A stretch of DNA of 64,000 bases from Anniella stebbinsi (taxonomy: Eukaryota; Chordata; Lepidosauria; Squamata; Anniellidae), in assembly GCA_029215795.1 (NCBI GenBank), contig JARDYH010000002.1, positions 296,515,973 to 296,579,972 on the forward strand, read 5' to 3'. Made by a program: the position numbers and the translations under genes. Shown here piece after piece: positions 21,801 to 33,800 of this stretch; the stretch's first letter is position 1, and each line of letters begins with the position of its first letter. The notes below the pieces were generated by a model. It had not been told where the DNA came from and did no database searches. It saw only the letters and a program-made list of their open reading frames with translations.

Positions 21801-24800
21801 CTTTTGGTTTCACTGGGATGGAGGATATGATTCACAAATTGATGAAGTATCAATGAAGTAACATGGAATCTCCTAGTTAAGAACATAAGAAGAGCTGTGC
21901 TGCATCAATCCAAAGGCCTATCTAATCCAGCATTCTGTTTCAACCAGATGCCTATCAGAAGCCCACGAGAAAGGGTGGGCGAACATATGATGTTTGAGTT
22001 CGTTGAAGTTCTCCAAATTCCTCTTCAAAGCTCAGTTCGCCTCGCATTCCCAAATACGAGCATCAGGGAGTGGGGTTCAATTGGGAAAAATACATTTTTT
22101 TGATTGGGAAAATGTGCATTTTTCCTGATCAAAAATGTACATTCTCCCCATAGGCTAAACCATGAACATGTGGGGGTCTTTTTAGGGGGGAGATGTGCAA
22201 TTCTGCAAGTTCACATTTGCACAGGTGTGCAAATGTACACTTACACAAGTGCACATGTTTGGTAAGTGCACAGTTTTGAACATAAATGCAAATTCAGGAA
22301 ATTGCAAACAATTCCTGAGAATTGCAATCCTGCTTGAGTTTGCATCCGGGGTTGTGATCAAGGCATGTTTGCATAATTTGTGAGCAGGAATGAAATTCAC
22401 ATACATCCCTACCCACAAGTGGGACATTAACACAATAGCATTCTCCCACTTATGTCCCCAGCAATGCATATTCAGAGGCATAACCACATAATGAACATCA
22501 TTTGCTGGGGAACCCCAGCCAGGAAACCTCTTGCTATGATACTCCTGTGTTCCCAATAGTTCTTTTAAAGATTCAGAATACAACGAACAAACCAAAGGGT
22601 AAATGCTAATGATTTTATTAAGCAGAAGCAAGCTAAAAGAGTAATTAAAGCAGAACACTACAAGGCAAGTTTATAAGGCTTATGTCCCTACAGTTGCCAG
22701 GAATCGCCCAAATGGCAGTGGATGCAACTCCAAAAACAGCCTGGTACGCAGCATATTTTCGGATTGGCCTGCATACCCTGGGAGTGTCTCAGGGATTCAT
22801 ATATACTATTATTATATTAATCTCACCCTTTTTCAGGGATCACATCCAGCTTAGATAACTATGACCATGCCAGACATTCGCCTAACAAGTGGCTAACCTT
22901 GAGATCTCACTATATTCTTATCTAAAGGTAAATATTGGCTTCTTAAGTTGTACAGTCTCAAACAGATAACTGATTCTGGGAAATAACGAGAAGAAAAACC
23001 ATTGCTTAACTTAAAGCAATAAGCCCAATTGGAAGTCTGAACACAGAAAGAGGAATTGTTCTTCACCACTAACTCCTTGAAATGACAATTATCTTTGCTA
23101 TTTCCTCTATAACTCCCTGGAAGTATCTGGTTGACCATTGTGGTTGAGGCAAACACAATGCTGGACGAGATGTACCTTTGGTCTTCTCCAGCAGGGCTCT
23201 TCCTATGTTTCTGTACATTATGAGTTATGCATCATGTGTGATTTGTTAAAACGTGTGTATTTGCCATTTTTACAAAAAACAACTTCAGCCCTATGTGTGT
23301 GTTACAAGACTATAAGGGTGCAGGGCAGATGGAAATGCATGCACTGCCCCCTTCTCCTCCCTCCCACTCCTGACCTCTCGGTGTTGATGGGGAAGGTCTG
23401 CAATGAGGGTGTTCCCATGTGCTGGTGAACATAGCTAGGATCTCCTACTGTATCGGGAATCCTGATTGTGCAGTGGGTATAGTTGCACCCAAAAGTAGAA
23501 GCCTGGTGCCTCCTTTTTCACTTTTCCTGGTATGGCAAGCTTCCCTGCCCTCACTAGTGGCAATCAGTGAAGTGAGGTGAGAAAACTGACAACTAGAGAT
23601 GTGGATTGTGGAAAATTTTGGAAAATTGGAAACATTCCCACTGCTGTACAAGGATGCAGATATGATTATAACATGTTTGTTTGACTTATATTTAATAAAC
23701 TAAAAAATATACCATGTTGTAAAAATATCTGAAATGTCTTTCCAGTAGACAAAAGTAGTTGAAATGAAATCTTTGATTAGGAAAAGCAATGTGATAAAGT
23801 AGTGCAAAACTATACACACTTAATTGGGAATATGTCCCATTGAATTCGGTGGGGCTTAATTTTAAATAAACATGTTTAAGATTGCACTGTTAGTGTGGTT
23901 CAAATGTTATATTCTAACAAATTCAAAGCTTTACTTGGAATTATTTTTAATTGGGATATTTTAAGTATTTTAAGACATAACAACTCTCCATTGTTTAGAT
24001 TTCAAGAAAAAATGAAAGCACTGGAAATTCTTAATATAATCATTTTATCCTGAGTGTAGACCTATGCTCATAAATATAAGTGTTGCTTAGGGATTGTCAC
24101 CTGAAAAAGAAAGTTAATTTCAACTTTGTTTTTAGATTTGACTAGAGATGTGAAGGCCAGGAATGAAACTTGAAAATTTTGGAGGAGAGGGGAAAATGTG
24201 CTTTTTCTGTTCCCCCCCCCCCCGAGGACTGTTTTTGTTTCCCCCCCCCCATAAAATTGAAAAAAACTGAACAGCTTGGGATTGTGAATATATATATTTA
24301 ATTATATATTGTTACCTGAAAATGATTTCTAAACACTATGTAATAGAAACACTTTTAAAAAAAGAAAGACTAGAGATGTAAAATGACTGGAAATAATGAA
24401 GCCATGGGAATTTTTAAAAAATCTTCTCTGTATGGTTCCCAGCATAGTTATTTCTTTCATTTCTTATTAAAATTATTGATCGAAATTATATTTTACTGAT
24501 AGACATTTGTGCTCAGTTTCCCAACATGTGCGTTCTTGACAAAAAAAAATGTGCATTTCTGACAGTTTTATAGAGTCCTGTTTCTGATGCCATAGCAATC
24601 ATTTAATGTAGTTTTAATTTATTCGGACAATAATTACAAATTTACTAAGTTTACTTTAGAAAGTTTTAAAATAAAATGATCATTTTATGAGCAAACTAAG
24701 TTATGCATAGAACAACTTTAGGGATAGGAAGTGGCCCTCTGGATATTTTGAAGTACAGTGCCCCTGCATTCCTGACCATTTGCTGTGCTGGGAGTTGAAG

Positions 24801-27800
24801 TCCAAAATATCTGGAGCAGCTCAGGTTGGGGAAGGCTGTCTTAAAACAACAAAATGATTGTAGATCAGCAATGAGGTCTAAAAAATAAGTATTGCTATTT
24901 TTGCCAAAATTTCAGTTCTTTTCAGGGGGTGGGGGAATGGAAAACTTATTTTTTTTCCATGGCCTCAAAATTTCAGAAATTTTACATCTCTAGGTTTGAT
25001 TAGGATTTTATCTGTTCCATTTTCCCATTTCACTTGTACTTCAGTCATTATGTTACTAATCAGTTTTATGAAAGTGCATTTTTAAAAGTGGAAAAAATTC
25101 TGCAGAAAATTTTGCATCCCACATCATTACTCTTAGCTGATATCACGCATTACTTTCACAAAGAGCGGAACGACATATGACATTAAATCATGTAGCATTC
25201 TCTTAAGTACAGGATTTCACAAATAGCCAATGTGAGGGGGGGGGGGATGTACCAGATTGGAACCATAGATTGCAGGTTGGGGAGCTTAACCCTTCCCCTC
25301 TTTGTGGCCCCAATCTAGATTGGACCCCTTTCACCTGCTATTTGCATGGATTGGAACTCCCTCTCATGTAAATAGCAGATATAGGGGTCCCAGTCCAGTT
25401 TGGGACTACATGAGGGGCCAAAGGTTAAATTCCCCAAAACCATTCCATGCCACTATCACTGGCTATGTGCAAACAAAAAGTCCTGCACTCAAAGGCTAAT
25501 TATGTGAGTAACATCATATGCAGTTTTGCCCAAAATGTTACAGGTGAGAAAGGAGAAACAGACATGGGGCAGTTATTTTGAAGCCCTATTCAAATGTGTG
25601 AGGGTCCAAACTATGTAGAGGGTTCTGTTTCTTGATTTGATTTGTACCAGTCCTGTTTATTTATTTGATTTGTACCTTGCCTTTCTCCCAAAAATTTCAC
25701 TTAAGGCAGCTGAAAGAGACAATTAGAATTGGTTAAAACAACAAAACAATACATTAAAATACAATAAAAACATAACTTCTCCCGTATAATCCGCCCTGCA
25801 CACTCAGGTCCTCTGGGAAGAATTTACTTCAATCAACCAGAACTAGGCTGGCGAGCGTTACCCAGAGGACCTTCTCTTCTGCCGCTCCCAGACTGTGGAA
25901 TGGCCTGCCAGAGGAGATTTGACAAATTAGCAATCTTCTTGAATTTAAGAGATCTGTGAAGACTGATGTCTTCTGGCAGGCCTATCCAGTTGAATTTTAA
26001 GATGTTTTTAATAATGTATTTGTTTTTAATTGTTTTAATATTTTATCTATTTTATGATTCTTGTATTTATATTTATTGTTGTTCCCCACCTCGATCTGGA
26101 TGGAGAGGCGGGTTAGAAATAAAATAAAATAAATAAATAAATTAATTAAACTATTACAGAATAAAAACAGCACCCACCCAACAGATCCACTTACAGGTCA
26201 AAGGCCTTCTTGAATGAAGCGGTCTCTGCTTGGTGGTGGAAGGACAACAGAGAGGGAACTAGCTTCCCTTGGGAGGAAGTTCCACAACTTCAGATCAGCG
26301 ACCAAAAAGGCCTGAAAGGCCTACCTTGTTTACTCCCAACTTTCATGGTTAGAATATCCTTTCAGACCTTTGTACTCAACTTGCAAAGGTTGGGAATGGA
26401 CAAGGCAGTGCGGGCTTACACAGTGATGTTGTGGGTGGAAGTAGTGTACACGCCTTACACCACCAACATAGGTTGTTCCCTCACGTGCTGAGCTGAATGC
26501 CTGAGTATGGTTGTTACACGTGTGTAGGAACATTTAGTTTCAGGCATAGTATCTAGTGTTATCTCCCGAGGGCGTTCCCTTATCTCATTTAAAAATAGTG
26601 CATTGTTTGATTTGATATCACTGCATAAACACAACACCTTAGAAAAATGATTGAATTGCTTTTCATTAAAATGGCCCAATGCCCTTATTACTTGTTGGTG
26701 TGAATAATAGTATAGCATTTCCAGAACTGTCACTTTCCTTTCGTATGTAATTTTGAGATATTTGATTTGGCTCAGACGCAGTCTATGCATAAAAAGGGAT
26801 GGGATGACTACTTAGAGTCTAAGAAATTTGTCTCCAAACATTTAACTTGGTGCCCACAGAGCTGCCTCACCCTGCATACTTTATTTATTTATTTATTTAT
26901 ATTTATTTATTAAAAAGCACACATTTTGAGAGGGAGCGTAAGTATGGGTGGTGATTCAGAGTGTAAGAGAAAAAGAGATGGGGGTAATGAGTTGGCTGGC
27001 AGAGTGGAGGGAGAGAAAAAAAGTTTGTCTTCTGTGAAATGGGTTTCTATTGGTGCTGATTATGGGGTTGAAGGGGTTGTTTAGTATGTTGGGACTCAGA
27101 GGCCATCTCTGCCTTGTACTCATGTCTTTTGTGCAGGTTATTTGTCCTTTGTTACTAGCCATGCCCCCTGGCAGCCATTTTGTGATGGTGCCCAGGATTG
27201 TTTCTGAAATTGCCAAATGTGCCCACAGGCCCAGAAAGTTGCCTACCCCTATCTTAGGCTATTTGAAACTCCATGCACACTTACCCTTTCCAAGTGGTTC
27301 TGCCAGATTTGGAGATAGCAAGGTGGCATGGACATTACAAGGTGCCTTTGTTAGTGTTTTAGGTAGGACATGCTGGGCAGAAGATTGGCCAGTGGCCTAT
27401 GTTCTACTTTTTATGGGCCACCTAGTTCCTGATGGTTGTTGGGATTCTTGCAAAAAATGTAAACTTTGATCTCATTAAGCAAGGAACATTTTATGTTTTA
27501 AGCAAGAATAAATTATCTGAATTAAACTAGATTAGTTTTGCATTAACTGTTAAGAGATTTTGAATAGACACTTGCTTTATAAACTTAAAACAGAGATGGA
27601 TGGGGCCATGAGGATTCTAGGCTACACAAGAATGAAGTCAACCCTTACCTGTTCTAGGACAAAAGAGACTGTTCGTATTCTGGCAGACTTTGTATGTCTA
27701 CTCAGAAGTAAAATACCAGTTGAGTTTAGTGGGATTGCAGCCTAAGTGATTGAGGTAAAGCATTTCAGTGGTTGCTTTGCTTTGTCCTGTATAGATCAAC

Positions 27801-30800
27801 ACCCTTTTGCTTTTGAATTCTCATTTCATACTAATGTTACCCCTTATAAATATTTTATCAAGTGTATAAATAATTAGTAGATGTTCTAAACGTGTTGTAG
27901 ACAGGACTGTCTTAGAAGGAAAAGTTTAAAAGGTGGTCAAAAGGCATCAGTACAAGAATCATTTTGGAATCAGTGACAACTGGTAAATCATTCATGGAAA
28001 ATGTCTCCACATAATTTGCTAACTAACAGTTTAAAGTCTGAGCTGCTTTTCATATAAAATGTAGTTCATTGTGTTTGCAGCGTGGGTTCGCACATGCATA
28101 TATTCACTTCATTTCTCTACATCTGATTTCCTTTATGTTGTTTTTATTATTACTTTTAATGTATTTTTATTGAAGCTAAGCTGATCTAGTAAAACAGTAT
28201 TTGAAGGATAGGATATAAATGCTACAGTAAATAAATACATGACACAACTGAATGTGTTTTTTGTTTTTGTAGTTATTGGTGAATATGAAGATCTAAGGGA
28301 AGAAAATAAGAAAACAAAAGAAGAGGTTTGTGCTTGTTGTCATATCTCAAAATATTATGTAACCATTGATATTTTTTACACCTTGTTGGATTATTTTGTC
28401 TTTCGGCCAAGGTTTATACAGTCCTTTCGGCCACCCAATTTTATCCATATGAGAATGTATTTGCAGCAATTTCCTGTAATCATAGTGCTGCTTTGGCACC
28501 GCTGTGATTGTGGAAATTACTGATATGGATTTGTGTACCAACAATTTGCATAGTACTTTTGTCATGTATGTGCAGACAGAATTACCTGGAGAAAACATGA
28601 ATGTGATTGTAAGTATAGATTATTAACTGGTAAAATTGACATACTAGGTTTAATAATACAGGTCACCTGTTGGATGACCTTTATCAAGACAGGGATAGAG
28701 GGAGTGCAACATTAATGTCATGCTTGTGAGTTTTCCTTGGGCTGCTGGTTGGCCGCTGTGTGAACAGAATGCTGGGGTACCTCTAGAAGGACAGTATTCG
28801 TCACTGTGGCTTCGAAATGGCGGCACTTGCTTTACATGAAGCATCTGCCAATCTGAAGCCATCTAGGGGCAAAGGGGCTTTTCTGTGAACTAAAAAAGCC
28901 GCCATTTAGTGTGACTTTTTAAGTTTGCGGTGAAGCAACAACGGCTTTTGCCGTCTGTTGCTTTTTCTCCGCTACTTCTGGGGAGGCCTGCCCAGTCTAT
29001 GGCAACCACTGATTGGTCCCCATGGGCTGGGCAGGGAAGGGGGTGGTCGCTGCACCACCTCTGCACCGCGCCTCGGCAGTCCTTCCCCCCCATTTTAACT
29101 TTTAAAATAAAAAAAATGTTCCTACGCGCATCCGCTGTTCTCCCCCCCCCCCATTTTGTGAAAACAAAGAATAAAAAAACTTATCTGAGAGTAGGGGAAG
29201 AGGAAGTAAACAACTTGCGCATGGCCCATTCAGTGGGCTGTTTTGATTGCGCTGCTTCTCCTGCACACAGCAGGAGATTGCGGCAACTTCCTTCTTTAAA
29301 AATAAGTTACTGGGGCGGTTTTTTTTGTCATGCAAAGGAAGCTAGAAGGGGCACGCGGGAGGCAGATGACGTCGTGAGAGGGACCCACGAAAAATCTGTA
29401 AGTGCCCAATAACAAACGTGCAATAAAACGTTCGTCTGATGGAGCTCCTCTATAGCATTTGAATCAGGTGTGTCCTTGCAGGGTCTGGGCTAGTGTTTGG
29501 ATGCAGTGGTAGGCTGGGTCACAGGTTTGGAAAATACATCAGTTGCTAGTTCTAGATAGGGTTACACTCCCCCTGAAGGTACGGTACTCCTGGGATTTGT
29601 CTTTATCACTTGAGGCTCAGGTGGCCTCAGTGGCTATGATGGACTACTACCAGCTTCAGCTGGTACGCCAAGTACAGCTGTTCATGGACCATGATAGCTT
29701 AGCCATGCTGGTGCTGGCATTGGTAACCCCAAGAGTGGATTATTGTAAAGTACTCTATGTGGAGCTACCCTTGGGCTTGGTCTGGAAGTTGCAGCTGGTG
29801 TAGAATGCAACCACGAGGCTGCTAACTGGGGCCTCTTAGCTAAAATGACTGCATTGGCTGCCAATAAACTACCGGGCCAAGTTCAAAGTGTTGTTTTTAA
29901 CATATAAAGGCCTAAACAATTGGGGCCAGGTTATCGTAGGGACCGCCTCATCCCCTTTGTCCCTTTGATAATTAGAGGGAGCACTTCTGAGGGTGCCACA
30001 TGCTCCTGAGGTTTGCGTCACGAGTGCTTGCAATAGAGCATTTAGTGTTGCAGCCACTGTCCTCTGAAACACTTTACCAAGTAACATTTGACAGGCCCTC
30101 ACAGTTCTGACATTCAGACTTCTTCTTAAAACTCATATCTTCACACAGTCTTTCCCAAGCACATAGCTGTGCCCACGAGGGGGGGGGAACCATTTTGCCA
30201 CCCCCAGGATGGCAGGGGGGTTGGGCACGGGGGGGTTTTTGCACCTTTTTCCGTGGATCAGGGCTGTGCGGCTCCTCTTCAGTAAAAAAAAAAAAAAAAA
30301 AAGATGACTGTGACACCCCTCTTCCCTTCTGGGGTGTTGCGCAGCCATCTAGACACTGAGGGAGGATCCCGGAAGCAGGTAAGTCCGCGATCCTTCCCCC
30401 TGTCTCTACACTCTTAGGTGTGGATGAGCCCGTAGTCATGATAGCTATATATTAGCTCCAGTGCCAGGAGTAGTAAGCCTCTGTATACCACTATGCGGGG
30501 AACATGAGCAGGAGGATGCTATTGCACTCATGTTCTACTTATGGACTTCCCGCAGGAGCTGTGGGAACAGAATGCTGAACTAGATGGACCTTTGTTCTAA
30601 TCTATACAGCTCTTGTTTTGTTGTTAGATACATGCCAGTGGGCAAGATACACAAATGGTTTAACAATGCAATCTTCCGCATGCCTATGCAGAAGTAAGCC
30701 CCATTGGCATATACCTTACCTATCACAAAATGTATACCTTCTGACTCAGTCCGTTGATATGAGAGGAGGCCAAATTTCTGCTCTTATTCCCTTGAAACTA

Positions 30801-33800
30801 TATAGCAGACTTTGCCCTTAGTTAGTTCAGATAAGAACCTCAGGTTTTCTCTCACTATATGTTTGCACAGATATCGGTAGTAAAACAATTTCCCTATTTA
30901 CACAGTTATTTGAAACTATAAGCAACAGCACAAGGTGCTACTTAGATCAGGACTCCTGTGTAAATACATTATTACAGCCGTTATACCCTAACCATAGATG
31001 GCATTTATGCAAAAGTCAGTGTGTATACCTCATCCTGGCTAGTTTTCTTCTTGGGCGTGTTGTAACTACACACAAAAATACCCCCAGGATAAAGAGAAAT
31101 GCTAACTCTTTAGTGCAATGTATGTTTGAACTATATATTTCCTTCATTGGGTAATTTTCATATTGTAGTGCTATTAATATCATGGATTCCAAATATAAGA
31201 ATTGTTGTCTTAAGTAAAAGAGACATACTGCTCGGTGGTTAAAGCTGACAAGGAACAATGGGGGAATTTGTGACAGAGGTGAAATCGGGAGGGAGTGGCT
31301 ATGGCCAGCTTCCGATTTCTTAATGATGGTTAAGAGATCAGTGGCATTAAAATCTGCATTGAGCCAAATTCTAAGGGAATAAAGAGTAATAGTTACATCT
31401 AATCCAGGCCTCTTAACTATTTTTTTTGCTTGTTGCATGTTTGTTGTGATAAGCCCTATTGTTAATAGAAACCATCGATTTCTCTTGATAATAGAAGAAA
31501 GCTGTAGAGGAGTACTTTTTTTACAGTCTTCTTCCCATTAAGTAAATACAACACACTATTGATTTACAGCAAAACTATGTATTCAAGCCTTTGAGCCTGA
31601 TTGATATGAATCACTGACATAAATATATAGAATCTCTCTCCCTCTAGTAATACTCAGAAGGGTTTGGCTTTGTGTGGATGTTTTTGTGCGTGTGAGTTAA
31701 GATTGAGGAAAGAATACTATGTTGGAGGTAGGGCAGCTGGCATCTCTAGATTTGATGGCCTTGACCATTCATTTTCATTCTAAGATATAAAGGTGTTTTT
31801 TTCTTTTTTCTTTTTTTTAAAATGTGGTATGCAACGCCATTGTCATGCAAGCCTTGTCTGGTTTTTGAATGAGATATTTTAATTCCAGTCTCTCCCATAC
31901 TTGCTTCTTACTCTTGTTTTATTTCTATAAATGAAGATGCAGTCAGTGATCCTGAAATTTCAATCGAATTTGTACTTCACTAGGTTGAAATGTTCACTAA
32001 TGTTAAGTATGTGACTGTTATCTTGGGATAACAATAGCACTACAAGTTCAGGGTGAGATGAGATCAGTACTCAGGATTCCCTTGGATTTCTTTTAATGTT
32101 AGAAGAAGACATGGGCTAAGCCAAACTGAGACTATGGCCTAATCAAAATTCCCCCCTGGAACTGTTATTTGCCCTTGTGGGGGGGAAGAGTATAGATACC
32201 TGTGGATTTTCTTCCACAAAGCAAATGGCAGTAGCAAATAGGTGGCTTGGTTTAGATTGGGGAAATGAGGATGGCCAAGTCCTCCTCCTCCTCCTCCTCC
32301 TCCTCCTCCTCCTCCTCCTCCTCCAGTAGCACCATAGCTCTGGTACAATTCAAACCCTTCCCACTGAGGCTGCTCATATTTTTTAAGAAACCATGGAAGA
32401 TTTTATTTATTTATTTATTTTAAAAGATTGATACGCCTCTCAGGGAAACCCCCTCCCCCAATGTGGCATAGAAAATTTAAAGCAACAAAACCCAATAGAA
32501 CAATGATAAAAAAAACCGCCCAATATTAGAATCAAATTTAACAATTCAGTACAGGTGGCGCCATATACACAACAGCACCCAATCAAATCTTGATTCAATT
32601 ATAGGACAAGGTAAACACAAGTAAGTCTTTAGGGCCTGCTTAAAGGCCTGTAATGATGCTATGGGCATCAATTCAAACAGAGTCGCACAAGCAGGGACCC
32701 ACTACTGAGGAGCCCCTTATTCCTTGTGCCCGCCAGCCTAGTTGCTTTTACAGTTGGACACACAAGCAGGGGCTCCTGTTGTTGATCTCAGAGTTCACAC
32801 CCACTGCCTCCACCCTCCATCTCTGCATGTCTGTTGCCCCTGCCCCCACTAATCCATATGATTCTGTGATTCTACATGTCATTTAAATTAGGTTTAAATG
32901 AAAAGGGGGTTCCTGCAGCTTTAACTATTGTGATGAAGAGGGAATTTCACCAGGTGCTGCATGCATACAAATGACACCTGCTGAAATTCTCCTTTCAATA
33001 CAACTGTTAAATATACAGGAGCCCTGTCCTCCTTTTCATATGGTCACCCTATTTAAATAATCATGTATTCTTCCCCTCTTCTTTTTCTTTGTTGACTTCA
33101 GGTTGTAAACCCCTGTTCTATGTAAAATGCAATGTACACATGTGTCATTATATAATAGTAATAGCAATCATAACAGCTACAATTGAGCAGAAGGTGCGAA
33201 TGGGATTTCCATTTGTTTACAGCTGTATTTGCCTAGAAGCTCCATTCCCCCCTTCTGCCAAATGTGTGGAAGTCAGGGGTGGGAACAACTGGGCCTGGTT
33301 CCCCTCCTCCCATTTATAGAGAAGGTGATAATAGAGCTGTAATGTCTAATTTGTTTATCTGTTCAAGAGTTTCAGTCAAATGCTGAAGTGGGTTGAAATA
33401 AAAGGTAAGATGTCCTGGGACAATTAGTGGTTCTTGGTTTAGTTAATTTCTAGATGAAACAGATGTGTCATTTAAACAATAGCAGGGTGATTGCATGCTA
33501 AGGTGGGTGTAATGTAAAATTCTTTGTGATTACAAGTAACCTGAGATGTGAAGAAAGGCGAGGACTGAATCACCCAGGAATTTGTCTGTGTAGGCAAAGG
33601 TTGCTTTAACTTACAGTCATACATCAAACAGCTTGAAAAGGCTACAAACATCCCTAATATTGTAAACAAGCTGTAGACCAATGACAAAGTAAGGTTACGA
33701 GGCCAGTTCATGTCATGATAAGCAACCCTGGAAATCAACTATAGGGGCATTGGTTGGTTGGTTGCTAAATTACTCCTGACAGATGGTTGGGTGTTCTGTG

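Larger units (their letters stand above)
18889..21875. other. Intron 1, first part
   Basis: After the CpG island the sequence is AT-rich. It holds a short tRNA-like SINE head (about 19855-19900) and one member of an unnamed repeat pair (about 20010-20110, matching 33800-33885). The rest shows no feature I recognise; short open frames have no domains. Confidence 0.5.

Noticed and set aside
28239..28523. A separate small gene starting at 28239
   Set aside because: The frame is SHTN1 exon 2 plus intronic read-through on both sides; a splice acceptor at 28271-28272 explains it.
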